Assembly: GCA_026913215.1 (NCBI GenBank)
Contig: JAPTYK010000001.1
Coordinates: 124,001-188,000 of the forward strand
DNA length: 64,000 bases
Source of the DNA: Streptomyces diastatochromogenes
GTDB taxonomy: Bacteria > Actinomycetota > Actinomycetes > Streptomycetales > Streptomycetaceae
Direction of reading: 5' to 3'
The notes beneath the pieces are model-generated. The model had not been told where the DNA came from. It ran no database searches and was given only the letters and a program-made list of their open reading frames with translations. This document shows, piece after piece, positions 47,154 to 56,705 of this stretch. The position numbers and the translations under genes are program-made. Every line of letters begins with the position of its first letter. The stretch's first letter is position 1.

Positions 47154-47309
47154 ATGGCGTCCCGCACCGGCGGCTCAAGCCCCTCCGTCCCCGGCGCGGC
47201 ACCCCTGGACACACCCGCGGACCCGGACCGGGCCGCGGCGCCCCGACCGAAACTCCCACCCGGCCGGCGGACACGCGGCCTGGGCCGATCCACAGCCCGG
47301 AAAGTATGA
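47154..47309 (+). CDS. small basic hypothetical protein
   Basis: ATG 47154 opens a 51-residue frame (MASRTGGSSPSVPGAAPLDT, ending GRRTRGLGRSTARKV) that stops 7 nt before the NUDIX gene. A TACACT box at 47141-47146 is 7 nt upstream of the ATG, which would give a leaderless message. The C-terminal half is strongly basic. No homologue recognised, and a chance frame is possible. Confidence 0.35.
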   Translation: MASRTGGSSPSVPGAAPLDTPADPDRAAAPRPKLPPGRRTRGLGRSTARKV

Positions 47310-47316
47310 TCAAGCG

Positions 47317-47851
47317 ATGTCTGACATGACTGAGACCACGCCCGGCTGGCTGTCCACGGACGAACTGGACACGGCCAGGGCCCGGATGCCGATCCTCTAC
47401 GTCGAGGCCGTCCCCGTGCGCGTGGACGACAGCGGCGAGGTCACCAGCATCGGGCTGCTCCTGCGGATCGGTGCGGAAGGAACGATCAGCCGCACCCTGG
47501 TGTCCGGCCGGGTCATGCACCACGAGCGCGTCCGCGACGCCCTGCTGCGTCACCTGGAGAAGGACCTCGGACCGGTGGCCCTGCCCCGCGTCCCCGCCTC
47601 CCTCCAGCCCTTCACCGTCGCCGAGTACTTCCCCACGGCCGGCATCACCCCTTCCACGACCCCCGCCAGCACGCCGTGTCCCTCGCCTACGTGGTCCCGG
47701 TCACCGGCGACTGCCGGCCGCGGCAGGACGCGCTCGACCTGGTCTGGTTCAGCCCGCAGGAGGCGGCCTCCCCGCCGTGCAGAACGAGATGCCCGGCGGC
47801 CAGGGAACGCTGCTCCGGCAGGCCCTCGCCCACGTCGGACACGCCTACTGA
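47317..47851 (+). CDS. NUDIX-like protein (DUF4916), two frameshifts
   Basis: ATG 47317 lies 7 nt after a TATGAT box. The N-terminus MSDMTETTPGWLSTDELDTA, then ILYVEAVPVRVDDSGEVTSI, ISRTLVSGRVMHHERVRDAL and LRHLEKDLGPVALPRVPASL are typical of DUF4916, a NUDIX-fold family of actinobacteria. Shifts near 47655 and 47775 break the second half, which gives VSLAYVVPVTGDCRPRQDAL and TLLRQALAHVGHAY. The NUDIX box is degenerate, so hydrolase activity is not assured. About 177 residues. Confidence 0.75.
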
Positions 47852-47889
47852 ACCCCGCGTCCCCCGCGCCGCCGCCCACCCGGCTCCGG

Positions 47890-47920
47890 TTGACCTTGAC
47901 ACGGTGACAAGGTCTTCACT
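47890..47920 (+). promoter_or_regulatory. MerR-type promoter with 19-bp spacer
   Basis: TTGACC (47890-47895) and TTCACT (47915-47920) are separated by 19 bp, and a perfect 7-bp inverted repeat GACCTTG/CAAGGTC (47892-47898, 47908-47914) fills the spacer. This is the classical arrangement activated by MerR proteins, and a MerR gene is second in the operon. Confidence 0.8.
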
Positions 47921-47941
47921 GGGGCCGAGGAGGTGGTCCCG

Positions 47942-48601
47942 ATGACCATGGCGAACGAGGACACGGAGATGACGCGGGCACTGCGGGGCTCGCGAGCGAC
48001 AGCGCGTCGGCACGGCTGCGGGCGGCGCTGGCGGTCGGCAGCGCACCGGACCCCGGTGCGTCGACGAGCTCGTCGGCCGCTGCGCCGTCGAGCCGGACTT
48101 CCAGGTGCGCGGATGCTCACCTGGGCGCTCACCCGCCACGCGCCGGAGCTGACGCTCCCCGCTCCTCGGCGAGCTCCGCTCGGAGCGGGCACAGGCGCGG
48201 AGCCAGGCCCTCCACACCCTGTCCAAGATCGGGGACGGAGTGCCTGGCCGGCGATCACGCGGGAGCTCATCACCGACGCCGACGACGAGGTGGCCCGCAG
48301 CGCCTGGCGGGCGGCGGTCGTCCTCGTCCCCGAGGGCGGGGAACACGGGCTGGCGCGGCGCTGGCGACCCAGCTCGGGCGGGGCGGGCGCGAGACGCAGC
48401 TGAGCCTCAGCCGGGCGCTGATCGCGCTCGGCGAGGCGACGACACCGGTCCTGCGGGCCGCGGTGTCGGACCCCGCCCCCGGTACGACAGCACGCGATCG
48501 CCACGGAGAGGCTGTCGCGGGACCCGAGCGCCGGATTCGACTTCGCGATCGAGGAGGCGAAGCGGATCGTGGCCCTCGGCACGAACGGCCAGGAGGAATG
48601 A
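47942..48601 (+). CDS. HEAT-repeat protein, frameshifted several times
   Basis: ATG 47942 (or 47948) has GAGGAGG upstream. Helical repeat pieces in three frames are SARLRAALAVGSAPDP, DMLTWALTRHAPEL, WPAITRELITDADDEVARSA, THLGRGGRETQLSLSRALIAL-like and AAVSDPAPGTRQHAIATERL; together they fit about 215 residues of HEAT-like repeats. The end NGQEE and stop TGA 48601 are 6 nt before the MerR gene. It is transcribed from the MerR-type promoter. Function unknown; it may sense or bind the same partner as the HEAT domain of the regulator. Confidence 0.65.
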
Positions 48602-48607
48602 CAGTCC

Positions 48608-49612
48608 GTGTTGATCGGTGACGTGGCCCGGCACTCCGGGGTGAGCGCCCGCATGCTCAGGCATTACGAATCGCTCGGCCTGGTGCGGCCGAGCGGCCGT
48701 ACCGGCGGCGGCTACCGGGAGTACTCGGACGAGGACATCCGGCGCGTCTTCCACATCGAGAGCCTGCGGTCCCTGGGGCTCTCGCTGCGCGAGGTCGGGC
48801 GCGCGCTCGACGAGCCCGGCTTCGCGCCCTCGGAGCTCGTCGACGACCTCATCCGCCAGACGCGCGAGCGCATCGCCACCGAGACGGAGCTGCTCACCCG
48901 GCTGCGCCGGATCGGTTCCGCGGAGCCCGCCGAGTGGCAGGACGTCCTCCAGATCGTCGCCCTCCTCCAGGCCCTGGGGTCGAAGAGCCCGGGGACGCGC
49001 CAGCGCGCGGCCCTGTCCTCTGCCGAGGAGGCCTCCGTGCCGGTGGAGGCGCTGGTGGACGCGGTACTGGGCGAGTCGGACCCGATCGTCGCGGGCTCCC
49101 TGCGCTGGGCGCTGGCGCGCGCGGGCGCCGCCGGGCTGCCGCCGCTGGCGCGCGGCCTCGGCTCACCCGCGGCCGAGGTCCGCGGACGCGCCGCCCGGTC
49201 CGTCGCCCAGGTCCCGGGCGGCGAGGCGACCGCTCTGCTGCGCCGGGCCCTCGCGGACCCCGACCTCGCGGTGCGGAGGATCGCCGCCGTGGAGCTGGGG
49301 GCGCGGGGCGTGGCCGACGCGGTCCCCACGCTCATCGGCATGGTCGTCGACGGCGTGAACGACGTCGACGCGGCCGAGACGCTGAGCGCGCTGGCGAGCG
49401 GTCCCGGGCTCGCGGACCGGATCACCGGTCTGCTCGTCGCCCGCCTCGCCCACGGCCCGGCGCAGGCGTCCGCGCGCCGGCGCCTCGCGCAGGCCCTCGC
49501 GGACATCCCGGGCGAAACGGCGTCGCGGGCGCTCGCGGAGCTGTCCTCGGACGAGGACCGGGCCGTCGCGCTGACCGCCGCGTACGTCCTCGGGATACGG
49601 GAGACGCGCTGA
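48608..49612 (+). CDS. MerR-family regulator fused to HEAT repeats
   Basis: GTG 48608 begins VLIGDVARHSGVSARMLRHY, the MerR helix-turn-helix, then GYREYSDEDIRRVFHIESLR (wing) and the dimer helix to about residue 110. The remaining ~220 residues are HEAT repeats (AGSLRWALARAGAAGLPPLA, AAEVRGRAARSVAQVPGGEA, PDLAVRRIAAVELGARGVAD, AVPTLIGMVVDGVNDVDAAE). HEAT repeats bind proteins or nucleic acids, so the inducer may be a macromolecule. It presumably controls the promoter at 47890, hence itself and the HEAT gene. Intact frame. Confidence 0.88.
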   Translation: MLIGDVARHSGVSARMLRHYESLGLVRPSGRTGGGYREYSDEDIRRVFHIESLRSLGLSLREVGRALDEPGFAPSELVDDLIRQTRERIATETELLTRLRRIGSAEPAEWQDVLQIVALLQALGSKSPGTRQRAALSSAEEASVPVEALVDAVLGESDPIVAGSLRWALARAGAAGLPPLARGLGSPAAEVRGRAARSVAQVPGGEATALLRRALADPDLAVRRIAAVELGARGVADAVPTLIGMVVDGVNDVDAAETLSALASGPGLADRITGLLVARLAHGPAQASARRRLAQALADIPGETASRALAELSSDEDRAVALTAAYVLGIRETR

Positions 49613-49668
49613 CGGACGACGCGGCCGGCCGGCCACACGCGTGGCCGGCTCCAAACGGGACCGTGCGG

Positions 49669-50173
49669 CTACGGCCGCGCGTACCGGCGGATGCGGTAGC
49701 GCAGGCCGGTCGTGGACTCCCGCCAGTCGGTGTCCTCCGCGACCTGCCAGTCGGCGTCGATGGCCGGGGCGTACGTGTCGCCGTCGACCGCGGTGTCGAC
49801 CTCGGTCACCGAGAGCGTCCGGGCGTGGGGCAGGGTGGCGCGGTAGATCTCGCCGCCGCCCATGACCCAGGCGGCGGCGTCCGCGACCAGCTCCAGGGCC
49901 TCGCCGACGGATCCGGCGCGCTCCGCGCCCTCGGCCGTCCACCCGCGTCCCGGGTCACCACGATGTTGCGGCGACCCGTCAGGGACGGAAGCGGGCGGGC
50001 AGGGAGTCCCAGGTCCTGCGGCCCATGATCACGGGGTGGCCGAGGGTGGTCGCCTTGAAGTGCGCCATGTCCTCGGGGAGCCGCCACGGGATGGTGTTGT
50101 CGGCGCCGATGACGCCGTCGGGGGTCTGTGCCCAGATGAGCCCGAGGGCCGGGCCCGTACGCGTAGGACTCAT
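49669..50173 (-). CDS. folA: dihydrofolate reductase, frameshifted
   Basis: ATG 50173 overlaps the thyA stop (ATGA). The N-terminus [20 protein letters not shown] then [20 protein letters not shown] and [16 protein letters not shown] are textbook DHFR (substrate, NADPH sites). A shift near 49978 leads to [13 protein letters not shown] and another near 49925 to the frame with [20 protein letters not shown] and ending [10 protein letters not shown]. About 168 residues. It reduces dihydrofolate made by thymidylate synthase, so the pair forms a metabolic unit. Confidence 0.92.
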
Positions 50174-50967
50174 ACGGCGACCGGAGCCTTGATGGCCGGG
50201 TGGTGCCGGTAGCCCACGATCTCGACGTCGGAGTAGGCGTAGTCGAACAGCGACTCGGCCTTGCGCAGCTTCAGCTCGGGGAACTCGTACGGGGTGCGGC
50301 CGAGCTGCTCGGTCACCTGGTCCACGTGGTTGTCGTAGATGTGGCAGTCGCCGCCGGTCCAGATGAAGTCGCCCGGCTCCAGGCCGACCTGCTGCGCCAC
50401 CATGTGGGTGAGCAGGGCGTAGCTGGCGATGTTGAACGGGACGCCGAGGAACAGGTCCGCGCTGCGCTGGTACAGCTGGCAGGAGAGCTTGCCGTCGGCG
50501 ACGTAGAACTGGAAGAAGGCGTGGCACGGGGCGAGCGCCATGCGGTCGAGGTCGGCGACGTTCCAGGCGGAGACGATCATCCGGCGGGAGTCCGGGTCGC
50601 GGCGCAGCGTGTCGAGGACCTGGCTGATCTGGTCGACGTGCCGGCCGTCGGGCGTGGGCCAGGAGCGCCACTGCACGCCGTAGACGGGGCCGAGCTCGCC
50701 CTTCTCGTCGGCCCACTCGTCCCAGATGGAGACGCCGTTCTCCTGGAGCCAGCCGACGTTCGAGTCGCCGCGCAGGAACCACAGCAGCTCGTACACGATG
50801 GACTTGAGGTGCACCTTCTTGGTGGTGACCAGGGGGAAGCCCTGCGCGAGGTCGTAGCGGAGCTGGTGCCCGAAGACACTCCGGGTGCCTGTGCCCGTCC
50901 GGTCGGCCTTGGCCGTCCCCGAGGTGAGCACCGTCTTCAACAAGTCTTCGTACTGGGTATCCGCCAC
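50170..50967 (-). CDS. thyA: thymidylate synthase ThyA
   Basis: GTG 50967 begins [20 protein letters not shown]. The 265-residue protein has [40 protein letters not shown], the catalytic Cys in [20 protein letters not shown] and [20 protein letters not shown]. It makes dTMP from dUMP with methylenetetrahydrofolate, giving dihydrofolate for the coupled folA product. Length equals the E. coli enzyme. Intact frame. Confidence 0.97.
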   Translation of the reverse strand: MADTQYEDLLKTVLTSGTAKADRTGTGTRSVFGHQLRYDLAQGFPLVTTKKVHLKSIVYELLWFLRGDSNVGWLQENGVSIWDEWADEKGELGPVYGVQWRSWPTPDGRHVDQISQVLDTLRRDPDSRRMIVSAWNVADLDRMALAPCHAFFQFYVADGKLSCQLYQRSADLFLGVPFNIASYALLTHMVAQQVGLEPGDFIWTGGDCHIYDNHVDQVTEQLGRTPYEFPELKLRKAESLFDYAYSDVEIVGYRHHPAIKAPVAV

Positions 50968-51084
50968 GGTCGCCGAGTCTACCGCCGGACGCGGCGCGGC
51001 CTCGACCTGCGGGTCTCCGGGGCGCCGGCCGGGTCGGGTTCCGGCAGCGCGCGACAGACGCAGGGGAGGCCGTTGAATGGAGAC

Positions 51085-52644
51085 GTGAGCACCGTTCGAT
51101 GGCTTGCCGCGGCAGGACTCACCGCGCTGCTGGGCGCCGCGGGCCCCGGGCCGTGGGGCACCGCGACCCCAGGCCCACGCCGCCTCCGGCCCAGCCCCGC
51201 CCCGGCTCGACGACGCCGATGTGAACCGCGCCGTCGACCGGCTCGACGGAGTCGTCGAGGACGCCATGAAACGCACCGGCGTGCCGGGCGTGGCCGTCGC
51301 CGTCGTCCACGACGGCAAGGTGGTCCACCTCAAGGGTACGGCGTGCGGAAGGCCGGCGAGGGCGCGCCCGTGGACGCGGACACCGTCTTCCAGCTGGCCT
51401 CCGTCTCGAAGCCGATCGCCTCCACCGTCGTCTCCGGCGCCGTGGGCACCGAGGGCTGGACCGCGCCCGTCGCGCCGAACGTGCCGGGCTTCGCGCTCAA
51501 GGACCCGTGGGTGACCTCCCACGTGACGGTCGCCGACCTGTTCTCGCACCGCAGCGGCCTGCCCGACCACGCCGGGGACCTGCTCGAAGACCTCGGCTAC
51601 GACCGCTCGTACATCCTGTCCCACCTGCGCTACGAGCCCCTCGCGCCGTTCCGTGCCAGCTATGCCTACACCAACTTCGGCCTCACGGCCGCCGCCCAGG
51701 CGGTCGCCGACGAGAAGGGCGTGCCCTGGGAGAAGCTCGCCGCCGACACGCTCTACAAGCCGGCCGGGATGAACTCCACCAGCTCGCGCTTCGAGGACTT
51801 CGCGAAGGCCTCCGACCGGGCCTGGGGGCACGTCAAGGTCGGCGGCGTCTGGAAGGCGGAGTTCGTACGGGACCCGGACGCCCAGTCCCCAGCCGGCGGG
51901 GTCAGCTCCTCCGCCCGGGACATGGCGACCTGGCTGAGGCTCCAGCTCGGCGACGGCAAGCTCGACGGCCGGCAGATCATCGGCGCCGACGCCCTGGAGC
52001 GCACCCACTGGCCCGAGGCGGTCTCCAGCCCGCCGCACGCCCCGGCCGGCCGGACCGGTTTCTACGGCCTGGGCTGGAACGTGAGTTACGACGACGAGGG
52101 CCGGCTCAGGCTCTCGCACACGGGAGCGTTCGCCGAGGGCGCGCACACCAACGTGACGATGCTGCCCGGCGAGCAGCTCGGCATCGTCGTCCTCACGAAC
52201 GCCTCGCCGGTCGGCGTCGCCGACGCGGTCGCCCTCGACTTCTTCGACATCGCGCAGACCGGGAAGATCAGCCGCGACTGGATCCCGCTGGTGAACGCGC
52301 TGTACGAGCAGGAGGCGAACGCGGGCGTGTCGAAGACCGACTACGCCCACCCGCCGTCCGGCGCCGCGCCCGCGAAGGCGGCCGGCACGTACGCGGGCAC
52401 GTACGCCAGCGGCTACTACGGGCGGGCGGAGGTCGTCGCCGGTGCGGACGGCGCCCTGACGCTCCGTCTGGGGCCGAAGCCCCAGTCGTACCGGCTGACG
52501 CACTACGACGGCGACACGTTCAGCTTCGTGACCGCCGGGGAGAACGCCGTGGGGCGCACCGGGGTCACCTTCGCCCCGGACGGGAAGTCGTTCACGGTCG
52601 AGTACCTGAACGCCGAGGGTCTGGGCACGTTCACGCGGGGGTGA
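51085..52644 (+). CDS. secreted serine hydrolase (class C beta-lactamase/PBP4 family), two frameshifts
   Basis: GTG 51085 starts [20 protein letters not shown], a signal peptide that breaks near 51165; a second shift lies near 51342 (KGYGVRKAG expected). The catalytic domain has the SxxK motif [13 protein letters not shown], the YxN motif [13 protein letters not shown] and the [14 protein letters not shown] loop (HxG-type). The last ~95 residues ([34 protein letters not shown]) form a small beta domain of DUF3471 type. Likely an esterase or D-amino-acid peptidase acting outside. Confidence 0.87.
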   Translation: MSTVRWLAAAGLTALLGAAGPGPWGTATPGPRRLRPSPAPARRRRCEPRRRPARRSRRGRHETHRRAGRGRRRRPRRQGGPPQGYGVRKAGEGAPVDADTVFQLASVSKPIASTVVSGAVGTEGWTAPVAPNVPGFALKDPWVTSHVTVADLFSHRSGLPDHAGDLLEDLGYDRSYILSHLRYEPLAPFRASYAYTNFGLTAAAQAVADEKGVPWEKLAADTLYKPAGMNSTSSRFEDFAKASDRAWGHVKVGGVWKAEFVRDPDAQSPAGGVSSSARDMATWLRLQLGDGKLDGRQIIGADALERTHWPEAVSSPPHAPAGRTGFYGLGWNVSYDDEGRLRLSHTGAFAEGAHTNVTMLPGEQLGIVVLTNASPVGVADAVALDFFDIAQTGKISRDWIPLVNALYEQEANAGVSKTDYAHPPSGAAPAKAAGTYAGTYASGYYGRAEVVAGADGALTLRLGPKPQSYRLTHYDGDTFSFVTAGENAVGRTGVTFAPDGKSFTVEYLNAEGLGTFTRG

Positions 52645-52655
52645 CGGCGTCCGGG

Positions 52656-54274
52656 TCAGGCGGGGCCGGTGGTCCACGGCCAGGCGGCCCCGCGGCCGGC
52701 CTCGATGAGGCCGACCATCCGGAACGCCGCGTCCGTGAGGCCGCCGAAGGTGTGCCGGTGGGGGCCCCGGGGGCTGTGGGCGGGCTGGTATCCCGCCAGG
52801 TTCCAGGTGTAGACCGGGATCTCGGCCGGGACCGTTTCGGCGGGCACGGCGGGCTCGTGGGGGGCGCCCTGTTCGTCGGTGACGATCAGGATCCGGTCGT
52901 GCTCGCGGTAGTGCTTCCGGACCGCCTTCGCGGTGTACGTGCCCCCCATGTCGCGGAAACGTCTCAGTACGTCGAGCACCGGCTCGCCCGGCGCGTAGGG
53001 CACCTCCGCGCTGCCCCAGCCGAACTCCACCAGGTTCGCCTGCTCGGCGCGCGCGGCCAGCGCGGTGCCGAAGACGGCGGCCGCGTCCGCGCGGGTCAGT
53101 TCGGACCGCTCGGAGACGGTGTCCCAGAACATGGAGTCGGAGCGGTCCACGAGGATCAGGGTCCGGCCGGGCAGGGCCGGTACGTTGGCCAGGGAGTGGC
53201 CGAGGGCCCGTTCCAGCGGGGCCGCCCAGCGCGGCGACGGCGCCTTCTGGTGGGCGGCCAGGTAGCGGAAGGGGAACTGCCGGGACCGGGCGACCTCGGC
53301 GGGGTCCGAGAGGCGCTCGGCGACCCGGGCCGCGGCCTCGTCCGAGACGCCCGCCTCGTCGAAGTTCCGCAGGTTCCGCAGGAGCGCCATCGGTCCCATG
53401 GTGGGGATGACGGCCTCCCAGACGGCGGCGTCCATCGGTCCGTGGAGCCAGCCCGCCACGGCCTCCCACGTCATGCCCGCCGCGGCGAGGCGCGCGGGGC
53501 CGTCCGGCCCGGTCACCAGGGCCCGGCGTTCGTCGGGCGCCGTCTCCATCAGCGCCCGGTGGGCGGTCAGCAGGGCGTCGGAGGTCGGCGGGACCGCGCG
53601 CTCCGGGTGGTGGCGGCGGTCCAGGGCGTACCGGAAGAGCGCGCCCTGCCAGGGCTTGTCCGGGTCGGGGTGGCGTGCACCAGGTTGAGCACGTCGCCGA
53701 AGCGGAAGGCCCTGGACGCGGTGTCGTACTTGAGCAGGGCCCGGGACGTGTACAGGCGGCGTACCCCGTCGGCGACGCCCCGCTTCACGGGCTGCGGCAC
53801 GTTCCGCCCGTACGCCGAGATCCAGTGGGCGAGCAGTTCCCCCGGCTCGTCGGCGCGCTGGAGCACGGAGTCGATCACGGACCGGTTGGACGGGCCTGCG
53901 GTCGCCCCGGCTTCGAGCCGGGCCCGTACGTACGCGGCGGCGCCGACCAGGGACGCCGTGCGCATGTTGCCCTCGCCGCGCAGCCAGCGCAGCAGGCTCG
54001 CCGTCCACTCCGGGTCCCGGACGGCGAGTTCGCCGACGAGGCGGGTGTACCGGCCGTCGCGCTCCTCGCCGGTCTCGTAGAACGTCCGCTGCGAGACGAA
54101 GTTGCCGACGGCGAGGAGGAAGAGTTCGTCCCGGGGCTCCCGGACGACGGCCGGACCGCCGGCGTAGGTGCGGAACTCCGGTTGCCCTGGCCTGTAGCGG
54201 GGCCGTGGCGGTGACGAGGGCATCGAGCGGGCGGTCGCCAGGACGTGCGGGGCCACGAGCATGTCGGACCACAT
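52656..54274 (-). CDS. TROVE-domain (Ro60-like) RNA-binding protein, one frameshift
   Basis: The TROVE domain is seen in [40 protein letters not shown] and [20 protein letters not shown]. After a missing base near 53690 the frame continues [20 protein letters not shown] through a VWA-like domain with metal site [20 protein letters not shown] and [14 protein letters not shown], ending at 52656. Start ATG 54274, 54262 or 54223; homology begins at about 54190. Ro proteins form a ring that binds Y RNAs and misfolded RNAs and can hand them to PNPase. A structured upstream region may hold the Y RNA. Confidence 0.87.
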
Positions 54275-54289
54275 CTTGGAGACGCGCGG

Positions 54290-54500
54290 GGTGTGACGAG
54301 GCAGTGAATCCCCCCGGATTCAGACGATCTGACGGCCCCGGGCGCTGCGTCCGGCGGGGCGAAGACGCCCGCGCCCGCCGAGATCAGGAAAGGCGGCGGC
54401 ATCACTTGGATTCGAAGGAAGTAGCCGCAGCCGGGCGCATCGGAAGGCGCGGTCGCGCTGCCAACCTACAAGGTCCACGGGACTGGGCACCACCCGATTA
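54290..54500 (-). ncRNA. structured region upstream of the TROVE gene, possible Y RNA
   Basis: The 328-bp space 54275-54602 holds no gene. On the minus strand it has a hairpin with stem parts GCGGC/GCCGC (54424-54428 with 54396-54400) and ACTT/AAGT around a loop containing TTCGAA (54408-54418), and before it a GCGC-stem hairpin and a TAGGTTGGCA stretch that recalls a tRNA D-arm. Bacterial Y RNAs of the YrlA type sit next to Ro genes and mimic tRNA. The canonical T-loop closing pair and the known Ro-binding motif are not clearly present, so this is only a candidate. Confidence 0.25.
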
Positions 54501-54602
54501 ACGCGGGTCGGGGCTCCGCGGGCCGCTCCCGGCGGTCGGCGCGGGGCGCGCAAGGGGCGGGTACCGTGCGGCGGCGCCCCGCCCGGAGTCGGGGGCGGCC
54601 GG

Positions 54603-55100
54603 CTAGTCGCTCACCCCCAGCGTGCCGGCGAGCCGCTCCAACAGGTCCGCGAGGTGGGCCTGTTCGTCCTCGCCGAGTCCGGCGAGGAGGCGGCGCTGGT
54701 TGTCCAGGTGGACGGCGATGAGCTCGTCGGTGAGGGCGACGCCCTCGGGGGTGAGGGTGATGAGGCGGCCGCGCGAGTCGGTCTCGTCGACGGTGCGGGA
54801 GACCAGGCCCCGGGCTTCGAGCCGGTCGACACGTTTGGTGATGGCGCCGGTGGTGACGAGGACGGTGCGGCTGAGTTCGCCCGCCGACAGGGCGTAGGGC
54901 TCGCCGGCGCGTCTCAGCGCGGCGAGCAGGTCGAAGTCCCCGCTGCCCAGACCCGCCGCGGCGAAGGGCGGGCGCAGTCGCTGGTCGAGCGTGTGGGTGA
55001 GCCGGAAGAGCCGGCCGATGACGAGCATCGGCGACACGTCCAGATCGGGGCGCTCTCGGTTCCACTGGTCGACGATGGCGGCGATGGCGTCGGGCTCCAT
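54603..55100 (-). CDS. MarR-family transcriptional regulator
   Basis: 165 residues, intact. The winged helix is GDFDLLAALRRAGEPYALSA, GELSRTVLVTTGAITKRVDR and LEARGLVSRTVDETDSRGRL ITLTPEG, the usual DxRxxxxxLT wing. N- and C-terminal helices form the dimer. It is divergent from an MFS transporter with two palindromic sites between them, so it should repress the exporter and be released by the exported compound. Confidence 0.92.
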   Translation of the reverse strand: MEPDAIAAIVDQWNRERPDLDVSPMLVIGRLFRLTHTLDQRLRPPFAAAGLGSGDFDLLAALRRAGEPYALSAGELSRTVLVTTGAITKRVDRLEARGLVSRTVDETDSRGRLITLTPEGVALTDELIAVHLDNQRRLLAGLGEDEQAHLADLLERLAGTLGVSD

Positions 55101-55111
55101 CTCTTCACTCT

Positions 55112-55148
55112 ATCTTCCACGGATGATAAATTATCTTCCGTGGAAGAT
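55112..55148. promoter_or_regulatory. twin MarR operators and divergent promoters
   Basis: ATCTTCCACGGATGAT (55112-55127) and ATCTTCCGTGGAAGAT (55133-55148) are two palindromes 21 bp apart, on one face of the helix. Between them TAAATT (55127-55132) is a good -10 box with TTCACT (55104-55109) 17 bp upstream. The GTG of the MFS gene lies inside the second palindrome. Confidence 0.75.
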
Positions 55149-56409
55149 ACCAGCGTCCGCGAGGCCGCCGCACACACGGACCACCCCTCCGACAGCCCCT
55201 CCCCGCACGCCGCCGCCTCATCGCCTCCAGCCTGGCCACCTCCATAGGCGACGGCATCTACGTGCCGCTGACCATGCTGTTCATCCATGGACTCACCGGC
55301 CTGTCCCTCACCTCGATCGGCACGGGCCTCACGGTCGCCGGACTCAGCGCCCTGGCCTTCATGCCCGCCGCGGGCATCCTCATCGACCGCTTCGGCGGCC
55401 GCCGCGTCCTCATCGCCGTGCTCGCCCTGCGCGCGATCGGCTTCGCCGCCTACCCGTTCGCCGACTCCTACCCCGCCTTCCTGACGATCGCCCTGATCGT
55501 GGCGGTGGGGATGTGGGCCTCCTCGCCGAGCCAGCAGTCCCTCATCGGCGACCTCGCCCGGGGCGCCGAGCGGGACCGGCTCCTGGCCTGGGACCGCAGC
55601 CTGCGCAACGCCGGGATGGGAGCGGGCAGCCTGGCCGCCGCGGGCATGCTCGCGTGGAACGGGACCACCGGCTTCATCGTCGCCGCCGAGGCCCTGGCCG
55701 CCGTCTTCGCCGTCGCCGCGGTGCTGGTCGCCCGGATCCCCGGGTCCGCGGCGTCACCACGCGGCCGGACACGCGCGGCGGATACCGCCAGGTGCTCGCC
55801 GACCGCCCCTACCTCCTCATCACGACGGCCAACTTCCTCATCGCCTTCGGCTACACCGCCCAGGCCATGGCCCTCCCGGTCTTCCTCACCCGCGACGTCG
55901 ACCTGCCCGACGCCCTGGCCGGCACCGTCTTCGCGGTCAACACCGTCCTGGTCGCCGCCCTCGGCGTCCCCGCCGCCCGCCTGAGCGCACGCGGCCGACG
56001 CACCCGTACGGCCGCGCTGGGCGCCGTCACCTTCGCCCTCTCCTTCGCCGCGTTCGCCCTCCTCCCCCGGCTGGTCCACGGCGCGGACGCCCTCGTCGCC
56101 GTCCTGGCGGTCGCCGCGCTCTACACCACCGGCGAGCTCATCCACTCCGCCCCCGCCCAGAGCCTCTCCGTCCAGGCCGCCCCCGACCACCTCCGGGGCC
56201 GCTACCTGTCGGTCCACCAGCTCTCCTGGTCGATCTGCCGCACCATCGCCCCTATGCTCCTGGGCTTCCTCCTCGACACGGGCCCCCTGCACCTGTGGGC
56301 GGTCCTCGCCCTGCTCGTCCTGACCGGCGCGGCGATCCTCCTGTGCGCGGAACGCTCCCTCCCGGCGCACACCAACCTCCCGGACCGGCCCGCCACCCCC
56401 TCCGGGTGA
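55140..56409 (+). CDS. MFS transporter under MarR control, two frameshifts
   Basis: GTG 55140 begins VEDTSVREAAAHTDHPSDSP, 7 nt after a TAAATT -10 box, which implies a leaderless message. One base is missing near 55219 (HAARRLIASSLATSIGDGIY expected) and another near 55745 (GGYRQVLADRPYLLITTANF follows). Conserved MFS pieces are AGILIDRFGGRRVLIAVLAL (loop 2-3) and PLTMLFIHGLTGLSLTSIGT. Twelve helices, ~423 residues. Likely exports the inducer of the MarR protein; identity unknown. Confidence 0.85.
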
Positions 56410-56705
56410 GCCGACGCCCCGGCAGCGCGCCGACCACACACTCGTACGGGTGAACCCGACTCCGCCCTGGCGTGGCCGCCGTTCCGGCCTCCGCCGTGTG
56501 CCGGACGGCCCGTCGCGCGCTCGGGGACGCCGGAGGGGACGCACGGGGCGCGCCGGAGGGCGGAGCCCGTCGTTACGATCGGCGCCGCTGAGCCCGACGC
56601 ATCGGCGCCTGTTCGTCATGCACAGACCCGACCTGCTGTTATGCCGCCATGCAGACGCCGCGGAGGCCGGTTGTTCCGCACGACGGCAGGGAGGGACACG
56701 TACGC

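Noticed and set aside
50170..53469. A 1099-codon minus-strand frame across thyA and far beyond
   Set aside because: Only the part below 50967 is thyA; the rest is an Arg/Gly-rich antisense frame of the serine hydrolase and TROVE genes produced by high GC.
54403..54428. A genuine tRNA gene next to the TROVE gene
   Set aside because: The TTCGAAT loop lacks the closing G-C pair and no complete acceptor stem or CCA-proximal pairing can be formed.
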